A DNA stretch of 59,950 bases from Thioalkalivibrio versutus (GTDB lineage Bacteria > Pseudomonadota > Gammaproteobacteria > Ectothiorhodospirales > Ectothiorhodospiraceae). Location: contig NZ_MVAR01000039.1 of assembly GCF_001999325.1 (NCBI RefSeq), forward strand, positions 1-59,950. Reading direction: 5' to 3'. The translations under genes and the position numbers were made by a program. Of the stretch, positions 21,938-31,290 are shown in pieces (within the stretch, counting starts at the first letter, position 1; each line of letters starts with the position of its first letter). Under the pieces are notes generated by a model. It was given only the letters and a program-made list of their open reading frames with translations. It did no database searches and was not told the DNA's origin.

Positions 21938-21971
21938 GCAAACGGGCCGGGGGTTTCCCCGGCCCGTTTGC
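21938..21971 (+). terminator. Terminator after the cytochrome c gene
   Basis: Perfect 15-bp stem (GCAAACGGGCCGGGG and its complement) with a 4-base GTTT loop. The T tract is weak, but the stem is very stable. Confidence 0.8.
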
Positions 21972-22098
21972 GTTGGAGTGCCGCCCGCTGCGACCACTGG
22001 CTTTTGCCTGGCATCCCGGCATCCGGTAAAGTTCGGCGATTCCGAGAGCACGGTCGACGGTCGGCCCTGCTTCACCAGCGATCCCTGCGAGGCTTTCC

Positions 22099-22788
22099 AT
22101 GGCACAACCCGATTTCATCGCTCCGTCCATCCTCTCCGCCGACTTCGCCCGCCTGGGCGAGGAAGTCGACAACGTCCTGGCCGCCGGTGCCGACACCGTG
22201 CACTTCGACGTGATGGACAACCACTATGTGCCCAACCTGACGATCGGTCCGCTGGTCTGCGATGCCCTGCGCAAGCACGGCGTGACCGCGCCGATCGACG
22301 TGCACCTGATGGTCAAGCCGGTGGATCGCATCATCCCGGACTTCGCCCAGGCCGGTGCCAGTTACATCACCTTCCATCCGGAGGCCTCCGATCACATCGA
22401 CCGCACCCTGCAGCTGATCCACGCCGAGGGCTGCAAGGCCGGGCTGGTGTTCAATCCGGCAACCCCGCTGTCCTATCTCGAATACGTGATGGACAAGGTC
22501 GACATGATCCTGCTGATGTCGGTGAACCCGGGCTTTGGTGGCCAGAAGTTCATCCCGAATACGCTGGACAAGCTGCGCGCCGCGCGCAAGATGATCGACG
22601 ACTCCGGGCGTGATATCCGCCTCGAGATCGATGGTGGTGTGAAGGCCGACAATATCCGCGAGATCAAGGCCGCCGGTGCCGATACCTTTGTGGCCGGGTC
22701 CGCGATCTTCGGCGCCGGCAGCGACACCGACCCGAACCGCTACGACAGCATCATCCAGCAGATGCGCGACGAGCTGGCCAAGGCCTGA
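22099..22788 (+). CDS. rpe: Ribulose-phosphate 3-epimerase
   Basis: Metal-dependent TIM-barrel epimerase of 229 residues that interconverts ribulose 5-phosphate and xylulose 5-phosphate in the Calvin and pentose phosphate cycles. Signatures are [15 protein letters not shown], the catalytic [34 protein letters not shown] and [10 protein letters not shown]. It is followed after 23 bases by the phosphoglycolate phosphatase gene, an rpe-gph order also seen in Pseudomonas ahead of trpE. Confidence 0.96.
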   Translation: MAQPDFIAPSILSADFARLGEEVDNVLAAGADTVHFDVMDNHYVPNLTIGPLVCDALRKHGVTAPIDVHLMVKPVDRIIPDFAQAGASYITFHPEASDHIDRTLQLIHAEGCKAGLVFNPATPLSYLEYVMDKVDMILLMSVNPGFGGQKFIPNTLDKLRAARKMIDDSGRDIRLEIDGGVKADNIREIKAAGADTFVAGSAIFGAGSDTDPNRYDSIIQQMRDELAKA

Positions 22789-22811
22789 ATCGACGGTTAC
22801 CGGAGACCGGG

Positions 22812-23495
22812 ATGTCCCTGAAACGCCCCCGCATGATCCTGATCGACCTGGACGGCACGCTGATTGACAGCGTGCCGGACTTGGCCTTTAGCGTGGATGC
22901 GATGATGCGCGAGCTGGGCCTGCCCGAACGCGGCGAGCCGGCCGTGCGCAACTGGGTCGGCAACGGCGTGGAGCGGTTGGTCCAGCGCGCGCTGGTCAAC
23001 GACCTCGACGGCGAGCCGGACGCGGAGCAGTTCGCACATGCGCTGCCCGTGTTCATGCGCATCTATCAGGAGAACACCGCCGGGCGTTCGCCGCTTTATC
23101 CGGGCGTGCGCGAGGGGCTGGACCAACTGAAGGCCGCGGGCTACCGGCTGGGCTGCGTGACCAACAAGGCCGAGCGCTTCACCGTGCCGCTGCTGCGCGA
23201 AAAGGGCATCCTCGACGACTTCGAGATCGTGGTCGCCGGCGACGCCCTGCCGCAGAAGAAGCCGGATCCGGCCCCGCTGCTGCACGCGGCCGACAAGCTC
23301 GGCGTGGACCCGTCCGAGGCTTTGATGGTCGGGGACTCCAAGAGCGACGTGAAGGCCGCCCGCGCCGCTGGCTTCCAGATCGTCTGCATGACCTACGGGT
23401 ACAACCACGGCAAGGATATCCGCGACGAGCACCCGGACGCGGTGCTCGATCGGCTGGACGAGTTGCCGGACCTGCTGCCCGCCCGGGCGGCGTGA
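22812..23495 (+). CDS. gph: Phosphoglycolate phosphatase (HAD family)
   Basis: HAD hydrolase of 227 residues that removes 2-phosphoglycolate, the side product of RuBisCO oxygenation. Motif I is LIDLDGTLIDS, motif II CVTNKAE, motif III KKPDPAPLL and motif IV MVGDSKSDVKAA; a helical cap lies between I and II. Context with rpe and a Calvin-type operon supports the phosphoglycolate role, though HAD specificity cannot be read with certainty. The trpE gene begins about 95 bases on. Confidence 0.9.
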   Translation: MSLKRPRMILIDLDGTLIDSVPDLAFSVDAMMRELGLPERGEPAVRNWVGNGVERLVQRALVNDLDGEPDAEQFAHALPVFMRIYQENTAGRSPLYPGVREGLDQLKAAGYRLGCVTNKAERFTVPLLREKGILDDFEIVVAGDALPQKKPDPAPLLHAADKLGVDPSEALMVGDSKSDVKAARAAGFQIVCMTYGYNHGKDIRDEHPDAVLDRLDELPDLLPARAA

Positions 23496-23529
23496 TCCGT
23501 GATGTCGGCAACGGACCGGACAATGGGGC

Positions 23530-23563
23530 GATGGCGAGACGGCGGATGAACCGCCACGCCATC
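23530..23563 (+). promoter_or_regulatory. Two-part hairpin between gph and trpE
   Basis: GATGGCG pairs with CGCCATC and, inside, GGCGG pairs with CCGCC around an ATGAA loop, with a bulge (AGAC/A). It ends 26 bases before trpE. There is no T tract and no leader peptide with Trp codons, so classical attenuation is not shown. Confidence 0.35.
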
Positions 23564-23589
23564 CATCCCCCTTGTCAGGAACCGTTGTG

Positions 23590-25077
23590 ATGACCCCCGA
23601 ACAGTTCGACCAGCTGGCCCGCGAGGGCTATAACCGCATCCCGCTGGTGCGCGAGGTCCTGGCGGATCTCGAGACCCCGCTGTCCATCTTCCTCAAGCTG
23701 GCCAACCGGCCGTATTCCTACCTGTTCGAGTCCGTGCAGGGCGGGGAGCGCTGGGGGCGGTATTCCTTCATCGGCCTGCCGGCGCGCACCCTGGTGCGCG
23801 TGCATGGCCACGACATCACCGTGGAGACCGACGGCGCGGTGATGGAGCAGACCACCGAGACGGACCCGCTGGCCTGGATCGAGGCCTATCAGGCGCGCTT
23901 CAAGGCCGCGGAGCTGCCGGGGCTTCCACGCTTCACCGGTGGCCTGGTCGGCTATTTCGGGTTCGAGACCGTGCGCCTGATCGAGCCGCGCCTGGAGGGG
24001 CCGGAGAAGCCGGATGCCCTGGGGTTGCCGGATATCCTGCTGATGGTCTCCGAGGAGGTCGTGGTCTACGACAACCTCTCCGGGCGGCTGTATCTGGTGG
24101 TCCATGCGGATACGACCCAGGCCGGTGGCCAGGCCGTGGCCGCCGCCCGCCTGGACGAGCTGGAGACCCGCCTGGGCGAGCCGCTGGTACCGCCGGAGGA
24201 TCCGCCGCATCCACACGCGGTGCCGGAGTATGTGTCCGGCTGGTCGGCCGAGGGCTATCAGGCCGCCGTCAAGCGGGCGCAGGAATACATCATGGACGGC
24301 GACGTGATGCAGGTGGTGCTGGCACAGCGCATGAGCGTGCCGTTCTCCGCACCGCCGCTGAACCTCTACCGGGCCCTGCGGGCGCTGAACCCGTCGCCCT
24401 ACATGTACTACCTCGACCTGGACGATCACCACGTGGTCGGGGCCTCCCCGGAGATCCTGGTGCGCCTGGAGGACGACTGCGTGACCGTGCGTCCGATCGC
24501 CGGCACCCGCCCGCGTGGGCGTACCGAGGCGGAAGATCGCGCGCTGGAGGCCGAACTGTTGGCGGATCCAAAGGAGCGTGCCGAGCACCTGATGCTGATC
24601 GATCTGGGGCGCAACGATGTCGGCCGGGTCTGTGAGATCGGCTCGGTGGAGGTGACTGACACCATGAGCATCGAGCGCTACTCGCATGTGATGCACATCG
24701 TCTCCAACGTGGAGGGGCGGCTGGCCCCGGGCCACTCGCCGATGGATGTCCTGCGCGCGACCTTCCCGGCCGGGACCGTCTCGGGGGCACCGAAGATCCG
24801 CGCGCTGGAGATTATCGACGAGCTGGAACCGGTCAAGCGCGGGCCCTACTCCGGTGCGGTGGGGTACCTCTCGTGGTCGGGCAATATGGACACCGCGATC
24901 GCGATCCGCACCGCCGTGCTGCACGACGGTGAGTTGCACATCCAGGCCGGGGCCGGTGTAGTCCACGACTCGGTGCCGGAAAACGAGTGGCAGGAGACCC
25001 TGAACAAGGGGCGCGCGGTGGTGCGTGCGGCCGAGACCGCCCTGGGCGGTCTGGGGCCCCGGCGCCACCGCGACTGA
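23590..25077 (+). CDS. trpE: Anthranilate synthase component I
   Basis: Chorismate-using large subunit of anthranilate synthase; 495 residues. The N-terminal tryptophan-feedback region reads [16 protein letters not shown], followed by [32 protein letters not shown] and the [11 protein letters not shown] active-site motif. I chose the ATG at 23590; a GTG one codon upstream and a TTG at 23572 are alternatives. It needs TrpG, encoded about 950 bases downstream after an unrelated hydrolase gene. Distance from gph allows a promoter and a hairpin. Confidence 0.96.
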   Translation: MTPEQFDQLAREGYNRIPLVREVLADLETPLSIFLKLANRPYSYLFESVQGGERWGRYSFIGLPARTLVRVHGHDITVETDGAVMEQTTETDPLAWIEAYQARFKAAELPGLPRFTGGLVGYFGFETVRLIEPRLEGPEKPDALGLPDILLMVSEEVVVYDNLSGRLYLVVHADTTQAGGQAVAAARLDELETRLGEPLVPPEDPPHPHAVPEYVSGWSAEGYQAAVKRAQEYIMDGDVMQVVLAQRMSVPFSAPPLNLYRALRALNPSPYMYYLDLDDHHVVGASPEILVRLEDDCVTVRPIAGTRPRGRTEAEDRALEAELLADPKERAEHLMLIDLGRNDVGRVCEIGSVEVTDTMSIERYSHVMHIVSNVEGRLAPGHSPMDVLRATFPAGTVSGAPKIRALEIIDELEPVKRGPYSGAVGYLSWSGNMDTAIAIRTAVLHDGELHIQAGAGVVHDSVPENEWQETLNKGRAVVRAAETALGGLGPRRHRD

Positions 25078-25086
25078 GGGCCGGTC

Positions 25087-25890
25087 ATGCGGTGCGGTGG
25101 CCTTCGCATCCTGTTGCTGGTGCTCGGGCTCTGGCTGTTGCCGGGGCTGGCGGCGGCGCAGATCGTGGTGCTGGTACCCGGGGGCTGGGATCGCGGCGAC
25201 GGTTTTCGCCAGGCTGGGTTCACCGCGGCCCTGAACGCCGCCGGCTATGCCGATGGCGGGCGTGCCCGTGCAAACGTGGGCGCTGCGCACTTCGAGCGAG
25301 CTCCCGACCCCGCCGCACGCCAGTTCTATACCGTGGATCTGCCGACCGCTGTGGCTCCACCGGAACGGGCGCGGGCGCTCGGCCAGGTGGTCGATGGTCT
25401 GACCCGGCGCCACCCCGGCCGCGAGCTGGTGCTGGTCGGGCATTCCACCGGCGGGGTCGTGGCGCGCGAGCTGCTGGTGCGTCAGCCGCACCCGGCCATC
25501 TCCACCCTGGTGACCTTCTCCGCGCCGCATGCGGGGGGCGGCTGGTCCGCGCTGGCGCGTTCGGTGACGGATGCGCTGGCCGATTCCCCGCTGGGGCTGT
25601 ACGCCCCGTTCGCCGGCGTGCAGGGGCTGCACCGGCGCGAAGGGCTGTGGGGCCCGGAGGGTGGTTCGCCGGCTGCGATGCATCTGGAGTGGCTGAACAC
25701 GCAGGCGCATCCGCCCATCCGCTATGTCTCGGTCGTGCGCCTGGCCGACCCGTGGGTGGATGCCGCTAGCCAGGACATGAACCGCCTCCCGGCCCTGCGC
25801 GGACGGGCGCATACCCTGCCCAGCCCTGGCGGGCACCGGTTGGAGGCCGCCGACGGCACCCTGCTGGTGGCGCTATTGCTGCCGCGATGA
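25087..25890 (+). CDS. Exported lipase-like alpha/beta hydrolase
   Basis: A 267-residue protein with a signal peptide (hydrophobic LLLVLGLWLLPG, cut near AAA-Q25) and an alpha/beta-hydrolase core. The nucleophile elbow is VLVGHSTGGVVARE, with a PGGW oxyanion-like turn near the start and a late His in PGGHRLEA that could complete the triad. It lies 9 bases after trpE and before trpG, with nothing linking it to tryptophan synthesis. Substrate unknown; triacylglycerol lipase or esterase is the nearest match. Confidence 0.7.
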   Translation: MRCGGLRILLLVLGLWLLPGLAAAQIVVLVPGGWDRGDGFRQAGFTAALNAAGYADGGRARANVGAAHFERAPDPAARQFYTVDLPTAVAPPERARALGQVVDGLTRRHPGRELVLVGHSTGGVVARELLVRQPHPAISTLVTFSAPHAGGGWSALARSVTDALADSPLGLYAPFAGVQGLHRREGLWGPEGGSPAAMHLEWLNTQAHPPIRYVSVVRLADPWVDAASQDMNRLPALRGRAHTLPSPGGHRLEAADGTLLVALLLPR

Positions 25891-26029
25891 AGGCGCGCGG
25901 TTTCGTCAGCGCGATTGCGGTTGCGGCGCAACCACTCGGGACCCGGGGTATGCTTGGTCCCTGCCTGGGTGCGCATGACCTCGGTTTTATTCGTCTGCCC
26001 GTTTCTTTCGGCCTCCAGGGACGTTCGCC

Positions 26030-26623
26030 ATGATCCTGATGCTCGACAACTACGACTCGTTCACCTTCAACCTGGTCCAGTACCTGGGCGAGCTGGGGGC
26101 GGAGGTGGTGGTGCACCGCAATGACTGCATCACTCCGGAACAGATTGCGGAGCTCGACCCCACCGGTATCGTGATCTCCCCCGGCCCCTGTACGCCGAAC
26201 GAGGCGGGGGTGTCGCTGGAGGTGATCCGGCGCTTTGCCGGCGAGATCCCGATCCTCGGGGTCTGCCTCGGGCACCAGGCGATCGGCCAGGTCTTCGGTG
26301 GCCGCGTGGTGCGGGCGCGCGAGATCATGCACGGCAAGACCTCGCCGGTGCATCACACCGGGGTCGGGGTGTTCGCCGGGCTGGAGAATCCGCTGGAGGC
26401 CACGCGCTATCACTCGCTGGTGGTCGAGGCCGCAAGCCTCCCGGAATGTCTGGAGGTCACTGCCTGGACCCAGCGCGAAGACGGCTCGCGCGACGAGATC
26501 ATGGGCCTGCGTCATCGCGAGCTGGATGTCGAGGGCGTGCAGTTTCACCCGGAATCCATCCTGACCCGCCAGGGGCACGAACTGCTCGGCAACTTCCTGA
26601 GTCGCCTGCCCCAGCCGGCGTGA
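26030..26623 (+). CDS. trpG: Anthranilate synthase component II (glutamine amidotransferase)
   Basis: Class I glutamine amidotransferase of 197 residues that feeds ammonia to TrpE; in related bacteria it can also serve PabB. Motifs are [26 protein letters not shown], the nucleophile cysteine in [11 protein letters not shown] and the catalytic His-Glu in [10 protein letters not shown] 139-base gap separates it from the hydrolase gene; it may have its own promoter, although none is convincing. A transporter gene is placed between it and trpD. Confidence 0.95.
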   Translation: MILMLDNYDSFTFNLVQYLGELGAEVVVHRNDCITPEQIAELDPTGIVISPGPCTPNEAGVSLEVIRRFAGEIPILGVCLGHQAIGQVFGGRVVRAREIMHGKTSPVHHTGVGVFAGLENPLEATRYHSLVVEAASLPECLEVTAWTQREDGSRDEIMGLRHRELDVEGVQFHPESILTRQGHELLGNFLSRLPQPA

Positions 26624-26789
26624 AGCGCAGGTCAATAGACACCTTTCCACGCGGCCCTTACTGCTTGTTCTGGACGGCAGGTGGGGTTCGCCTGGCCGCG
26701 CCTGCTGGCGGTATTGCGGCTCCCACCGCTCGCGCGGCGGCCTCTCGCGGGTCGTGCCCGACCGGTGTTCACTCTCGATTCCGGCGCGC

Positions 26790-28019
26790 ATGCCTCGCTT
26801 GAGGGGCGCCGCCACGGAACGCCGCACGCGGCTGCGCTTCGCCCTGCTGGTAGCGCCGCTGTCCATGCTGGCGCCGTTCTCGCTGGATACCTATCTGCCC
26901 TCGTTTCCGGCGATGGCCGAGGCCCTGGCCGTCGATGGTGTGGCGATGCAGGCGACGCTGTCCGCCTATCTGGTCGCGTTCGCCGTTGCCACCCTGATTG
27001 CCGGCCCGCTGTCGGATGCCTATGGCCGGCGCCCGGTGGTGTTGTGGGCCCTGCTGGCCTACGTGTTGACCTCGGTGCTGCTGGTGTTCGCGATGGAGTA
27101 CTGGCAGGTGCTGGCGTTGCGCATGGGACAGGGGCTGGCGGCGGCGGCCGGGGTGGTGGTCGGGCGAGCGCTGATCCGCGATCGCTTTGATCCCACCGAC
27201 GCGCGGCGGGTGTTCGCGCTGGTCACCATGATGTTCGCGATCGGGCCGGCCGCCGCGCCGATCATCGGCGGCTGGTTGCAGGCGGCGTTTGGCTGGCGTT
27301 CGGTGTTCGCCTTCCTGACACTCTACGGCGTCTTCCTGCTGTTGGCGGTGCGCGCCTGGATGCCGGAGACCCTGCCGCCGGTCGGCCGCGTCTCCAGTCA
27401 CCCGCGTCCGGTCATCCGGGGCTACCTGGGCACGCTGCACAACCCGGCGTTTCTGTTCCCGGTCGCGGTCCATGCGGGGATGTTCGGGGCGATGTTCCTG
27501 TTCATTGCCGCGTCCCCGACCATCATCTACGAGCACCTGCAAGGCGGGGAACAGGACTTCTGGTGGTTGTTCGGGCCGCTGGTCGCCGGGCTGGTGGTGG
27601 GCGGCTTCGTCGCCGGGCGCGTGGCCGGGGTGGTGAGCCCGCAGCGGGCCGTGGCGATCGGGCTCGGGCTGTCTGGGCTGTCGCTGGCGCTGGTGGGCCT
27701 GGCGGTGCTGGCCGACGGCCCGGTGGCCGCGATCACCGGGCCGTTCGCGCTATACAGCTTCGCCCTGGCCACGGCGATGCCGTCGCTGACCCTGCTGGCG
27801 CTGGATTGTTACCCCGGCGCGCGCGGCATGGCTGCGGCCATGCAGGCCTTCGTGCAGCTGGGCTTCAGCGCGCTGCTGGCGCTGTTCCTGGTCGACTGGC
27901 TGGACGATGCCATGGGGCGTCTGGTCCTCGCGGCGCTGCTGCTCTGGGCCCTGGCACTGGCCGCCTGGCTGGTCGCGCCGGGCGGTGGTCGTGCGGGCAC
28001 CGCGCGGACGTTACACTAG
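26790..28019 (+). CDS. Bcr/CflA-family MFS multidrug transporter
   Basis: About 409 residues with twelve predicted membrane helices. The family pattern FSLDTYLPSFPAMA in helix 1, GPLSDAYGRRPVVLWALL in the loop 2-3 (major facilitator motif), and the ALIRDRFD segment are characteristic of Bcr/CflA drug-H+ antiporters. The start is uncertain: ATG 26790 is used, with GTG 26754 as an alternative. It sits between trpG and trpD, an odd place for a drug pump. Substrate unknown; export of an aromatic compound is conceivable but unsupported. Confidence 0.82.
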   Translation: MPRLRGAATERRTRLRFALLVAPLSMLAPFSLDTYLPSFPAMAEALAVDGVAMQATLSAYLVAFAVATLIAGPLSDAYGRRPVVLWALLAYVLTSVLLVFAMEYWQVLALRMGQGLAAAAGVVVGRALIRDRFDPTDARRVFALVTMMFAIGPAAAPIIGGWLQAAFGWRSVFAFLTLYGVFLLLAVRAWMPETLPPVGRVSSHPRPVIRGYLGTLHNPAFLFPVAVHAGMFGAMFLFIAASPTIIYEHLQGGEQDFWWLFGPLVAGLVVGGFVAGRVAGVVSPQRAVAIGLGLSGLSLALVGLAVLADGPVAAITGPFALYSFALATAMPSLTLLALDCYPGARGMAAAMQAFVQLGFSALLALFLVDWLDDAMGRLVLAALLLWALALAAWLVAPGGGRAGTARTLH

Positions 28020-28048
28020 CCGCTTCGAATTTCCGCAGGAGCAAGCCC

Positions 28049-29083
28049 GTGACCGTGCAGCAAGCGATAGCGGCCCTCATCGAGCGCCGCGACCTGGACG
28101 AGGCGACCATGACCGCCGTGATGCAGGCGGTGATGACCGGCGAGGCCACGGATGCCCAGATCGGCGCGTTCCTGGTGGCCCTGCGCATGAAGGGCGAGAC
28201 CATCGAGGAGATCCGCGCGGCTGCCGGCGTGATGCGCTCGCTGGCCACGCGCGTGGATGTGCCGCGTACCGGGCTGGTGGATACCTGCGGAACCGGCGGC
28301 GATGCCTCGGGCACCTTCAATATCTCCACCGCCGCGGCGCTGGTGGCGGCGGCGGGCGGCGTGCGGGTCGCCAAGCACGGCAATCGCTCGGTGTCGTCGA
28401 AATCCGGCAGTGCCGACGTGCTGGAATCGCTGGGGATCTCGCTGGGCCTGTCGCCGGCAGCGGTGGGGACCTGCATCGACGAGGTCGGTGTTGGCTTCCT
28501 GTTCGCTCCCGCCCACCACGGCGCGATGAAGCACGCGATCGGTCCGCGCAAGGAACTTGGCGTGCGTACGCTGTTCAATGTGCTGGGGCCGCTGACCAAC
28601 CCCGCCGGGGCGCCGAATCAGGTGCTCGGCGTGTTTTCCCAGGATTGGGTGCGCCCGCTGGCCGAGGCCCTGAAGGGGCTCGGTAGCGAGCACGTCCTGG
28701 TGGTGCATGCCGAGGATGGTCTGGACGAGATCAGCATCGCCTCGCCGACCCGGGTGGCGGAGCTGCAGGATGGCGAGATCCGCGAATACACCATCCGTCC
28801 GGAGGATTTCGGGCTGACCACCACGGCGCTGGATGCGGTGCGGGTCGACAGCGTGGAGGCCTCGGCCAGCATGCTGCGCGGCGTGCTGGACGGACAGGCG
28901 GGTGCGGCACGCGACATCGTGCTGCTGAATGCCGGGGCGGCGATCTACGCCGGTGGCGGGGCGGACACACTCCCAGCGGGGATCAAGGCCGCCGCCCGGG
29001 CGATCGATTCCGGCGCGGCGCGCGAACGGCTGGAGCGCCTGCAAGCGACCAGCGCAAGACTGGCAAACAAGGAAGCACAATGA
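28049..29083 (+). CDS. trpD: Anthranilate phosphoribosyltransferase
   Basis: Adds phosphoribosyl from PRPP to anthranilate; 344 residues. The GTG start at 28049 follows a GCAGGAGC ribosome site; upstream frame continues in a non-conserved way through the transporter gene. Motifs include the PRPP site DTCGTGGDASGTFNIST, KHGNRSVSSKSGSAD and the FLFAPAHHGAMKH region. It overlaps trpC by ATGA. Confidence 0.95.
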   Translation: MTVQQAIAALIERRDLDEATMTAVMQAVMTGEATDAQIGAFLVALRMKGETIEEIRAAAGVMRSLATRVDVPRTGLVDTCGTGGDASGTFNISTAAALVAAAGGVRVAKHGNRSVSSKSGSADVLESLGISLGLSPAAVGTCIDEVGVGFLFAPAHHGAMKHAIGPRKELGVRTLFNVLGPLTNPAGAPNQVLGVFSQDWVRPLAEALKGLGSEHVLVVHAEDGLDEISIASPTRVAELQDGEIREYTIRPEDFGLTTTALDAVRVDSVEASASMLRGVLDGQAGAARDIVLLNAGAAIYAGGGADTLPAGIKAAARAIDSGAARERLERLQATSARLANKEAQ

Positions 29084-29892
29084 GTGAAGGCAACGCAGTA
29101 CCCGACATCCTGCAGCGCATCCTGGAGCGCAAGCGCGAGGAGCTGAAGGAACGCGAGGTGTACTGGCCACTGCGCGAGTTGCGCGGCTGGATGGGGTCCG
29201 CCCCGGCGCCGCGTGGTTTTCGCGCGGCCCTGCAGCGCGATATCGACGCCGGGCGCCCTGCGGTGATCGCGGAGATCAAGAAGGCCAGCCCGAGCCAGGG
29301 CCAGATCAGCCCGAACTTCAACCCCGAGGCGTTTGCGCGCAGCTACGAGGAGCATGGTGCGACCTGTCTGTCGGTGCTGACCGACGTGGACTTCTTCAAG
29401 GGACGCGACGGCGACCTGCGCGACGCGCGTGTGGCCTGCACGATCCCGATCCTGCGCAAGGATTTCGTGATTGATCTCTACCAGGTCTACGAGGCGCGGG
29501 TGCTGGGTGCGGATTGCGTGCTGCTGATCGCGGCGGCGCTGGATGACACGGCGCTGCACGAGCTCTTCTTCCTGACCCGCGAGCTGGGCATGGATGCCCT
29601 GGTGGAGGTACATGACGCCGAGGAGCTGGAGCGGGCCAAGCGCATCGGGGCCGACCTGATCGGCATCAACAACCGCGACCTGCACAGCTTCGAGACGCGG
29701 CTGGAGACGACGCTGGAGTTGAAGGATCAGGTGCCGGAGGAGGCCCTGCTGGTGACCGAAAGCGGCATCCACACGCGCGAGGATGTCGCGCGCATGCAGG
29801 CGGCCGGGGTGAATGCCTTTCTGGTGGGAGAGGCCTTCATGCGCACCGAGGACCCGGGCGCGGCCCTGGGCCGGCTGTTCCGCGGCGAATAA
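29080..29892 (+). CDS. trpC: Indole-3-glycerol-phosphate synthase
   Basis: TIM-barrel enzyme that closes the indole ring; 270 residues and monofunctional, with no TrpF domain. Signatures are the N-terminal ILERKREEL, VIAEIKKASPSQG with the catalytic lysine, LRKDFVIDLYQVYEA, and INNRDLHSFE. It ends the trp group and converges on crp after a 33-base gap that holds only short GC-rich repeats. trpD, trpC, crp, the OsmC gene, speD and coq7 follow the same order as in Pseudomonas. Confidence 0.96.
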   Translation: MSEGNAVPDILQRILERKREELKEREVYWPLRELRGWMGSAPAPRGFRAALQRDIDAGRPAVIAEIKKASPSQGQISPNFNPEAFARSYEEHGATCLSVLTDVDFFKGRDGDLRDARVACTIPILRKDFVIDLYQVYEARVLGADCVLLIAAALDDTALHELFFLTRELGMDALVEVHDAEELERAKRIGADLIGINNRDLHSFETRLETTLELKDQVPEEALLVTESGIHTREDVARMQAAGVNAFLVGEAFMRTEDPGAALGRLFRGE

Positions 29893-29925
29893 CGGCCCCG
29901 CGGGCCCGACCCGGGCGGGCTCGTG

Positions 29926-30573
29926 TCAGCGGGTGCCGAACACCACGATGGTCTTGCCGTGGGCGGTGATCAGGCCGCGTTCTTCCAGATCCTTCAGCAC
30001 GCGTCCGGCCATCTCGCGCGAGCAGCCCACGATACGCGCGATCTCCTGCCGGGTGATGCGCAGCTGCATGCCGTCGGGGTGAGTCATCGCGTCGGGCTGC
30101 TGGGCCAGGTCCAGCAGGGTGTGGGCGATGCGTCCGGTGACATCCACGAACGCGAGGTCCATCACCTTGCGCGAGGTCTGACGCAGGCGGGCCGCGATCT
30201 GGCTGGTGAGCAGCATCAGGATCTCGGGGTCGCGCTGGGCGATCTCGCGGAACTGGGTGTAGGGGATCTCCGCGGTCTCGGTGTCCTCGCGGGTGGTGAC
30301 CGTCGCGCTGCGCGGGTCGTCCTCGAACATGCCCAGCTCGCCGAAAAACTCGCCCTTGTTCAGGTAGGCAAGTACCAGCTCATGTCCGTTGTTCTCGCCC
30401 AGTACCGAGACCGAACCACTGACCACGTAATACAGTGTGTCGGGTACGGTGCCCGAGTGAATGATCGTGGTGCGCTTGCGGTACTGGCGCCGGTGGCAGT
30501 AGCCGAGGAAACGCTCCAGCGCGGGCGATGGCTGCGCCGGGCGGTAAATGAACGGGTTGTTCAAGGCTTCCAT
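29926..30573 (-). CDS. crp: cAMP receptor protein, Crp/Vfr family
   Basis: Global transcription factor of 215 residues, closely similar to E. coli CRP and Pseudomonas Vfr. The cAMP pocket has GELGMFEDDPRSATV, one to two residues shorter than E. coli around the phosphate-binding Arg-Ser, and RQTSRKV supplies the Thr/Ser that contact adenine. Then come LAFVDVTGRIA, DAMTHPDGMQ and the helix-turn-helix ITRQEIARIVGCSREMAGRVLK. The C-terminus AHGKTIVVFGTR matches E. coli almost exactly. Divergent from the yhfA-like gene, as in E. coli. cpdA, which degrades cAMP, lies 13 kb away. Confidence 0.95.
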   Translation of the reverse strand: MEALNNPFIYRPAQPSPALERFLGYCHRRQYRKRTTIIHSGTVPDTLYYVVSGSVSVLGENNGHELVLAYLNKGEFFGELGMFEDDPRSATVTTREDTETAEIPYTQFREIAQRDPEILMLLTSQIAARLRQTSRKVMDLAFVDVTGRIAHTLLDLAQQPDAMTHPDGMQLRITRQEIARIVGCSREMAGRVLKDLEERGLITAHGKTIVVFGTR

Positions 30574-30771
30574 GGTCACGTCCGATATCAGCTTCCTGAA
30601 GATGAGCGCCAGTGTAATGCAGCATCCGTGCCCTGCACCCCGGGGTAACTGGCACCGTTCACAAAATCCGCCGGCAGGGCCCTGTTTTGTGCAGCAGGTC
30701 CGCCCTGAGTAGAGTTCTACCCGAGTATAGGCGTGGATTTCTCCATCCAACAGTGTGAAAGGACAAGCCCG

Positions 30772-31200
30772 ATGCAGGTGAAAGTGAAATGGCTGGATCA
30801 GGTGGCCTTTGTCGGCGAGACCGACAGTGGCCACGCGGTGGTGATGGACGGGGCGCCGGATGCCGGCGGGCGCAACCTGGGCGCACGCCCGATGGAGATG
30901 CTGCTGTTGGGGATGGGCGGTTGTACCAGCTTCGACGTGATTGCGATGCTGAAGAAGGCGCGCCAGCAGGTGCTGGACTGCGAGGTGACCGTGGAGGGCA
31001 CGCGGGCGGAGACCGTGCCCAAGGTCTTTACCGACATCCATGTGCATTTTCGTGTGTACGGCCACGCGTTGTCGGAGAAGCAGGTCGGGCGTGCGGTGGG
31101 GCTCTCGGCCGAGAAGTACTGCTCGGCCTCGCTGATGCTGGGGGCCTCGGCGAAGGTGACCCACGACTTCGAGATCATCGAGGGGCCGGCGCCGCGCTGA
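30772..31200 (+). CDS. yhfA: OsmC-family protein, YhfA type
   Basis: A 142-residue OsmC/Ohr-like protein. It matches the E. coli YhfA pattern: MQVKVKW at the start, RPMEMLLLGMGGCTSFDV with a cysteine in the position of the Ohr catalytic Cys, DCEVTVEG and VGLSAEKYCSASLML with a second cysteine. Two cysteines suggest peroxide or thiol chemistry, but YhfA-type function is not established. The ATG at 30772 follows GAAAGGA. The divergent crp-yhfA arrangement is conserved with E. coli. The 198-base gap holds no CRP site that I could place with confidence. Confidence 0.85.
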   Translation: MQVKVKWLDQVAFVGETDSGHAVVMDGAPDAGGRNLGARPMEMLLLGMGGCTSFDVIAMLKKARQQVLDCEVTVEGTRAETVPKVFTDIHVHFRVYGHALSEKQVGRAVGLSAEKYCSASLMLGASAKVTHDFEIIEGPAPR

Positions 31201-31290
31201 AGCCGCGTCTCCCTGGGTCCGTCCTTGGACTTGCGGGCCGGGGCGTCTACAATTCGCCGCTCGCTGCGGCCCGGGCCAAGAGGACACGCC

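Noticed and set aside
23496-23589. trp attenuator leader peptide
   Set aside because: No small open frame with Trp codons is present.
23575-25836. 753-codon open frame antisense to trpE and the hydrolase gene
   Set aside because: Opposite a clear trpE; composition is His/Gln/Arg rich without any recognisable motif.
30574-30771. CRP binding site in the crp-yhfA gap
   Set aside because: One TTCACA half site near 30656 has no matching TGTGA half at the right distance.
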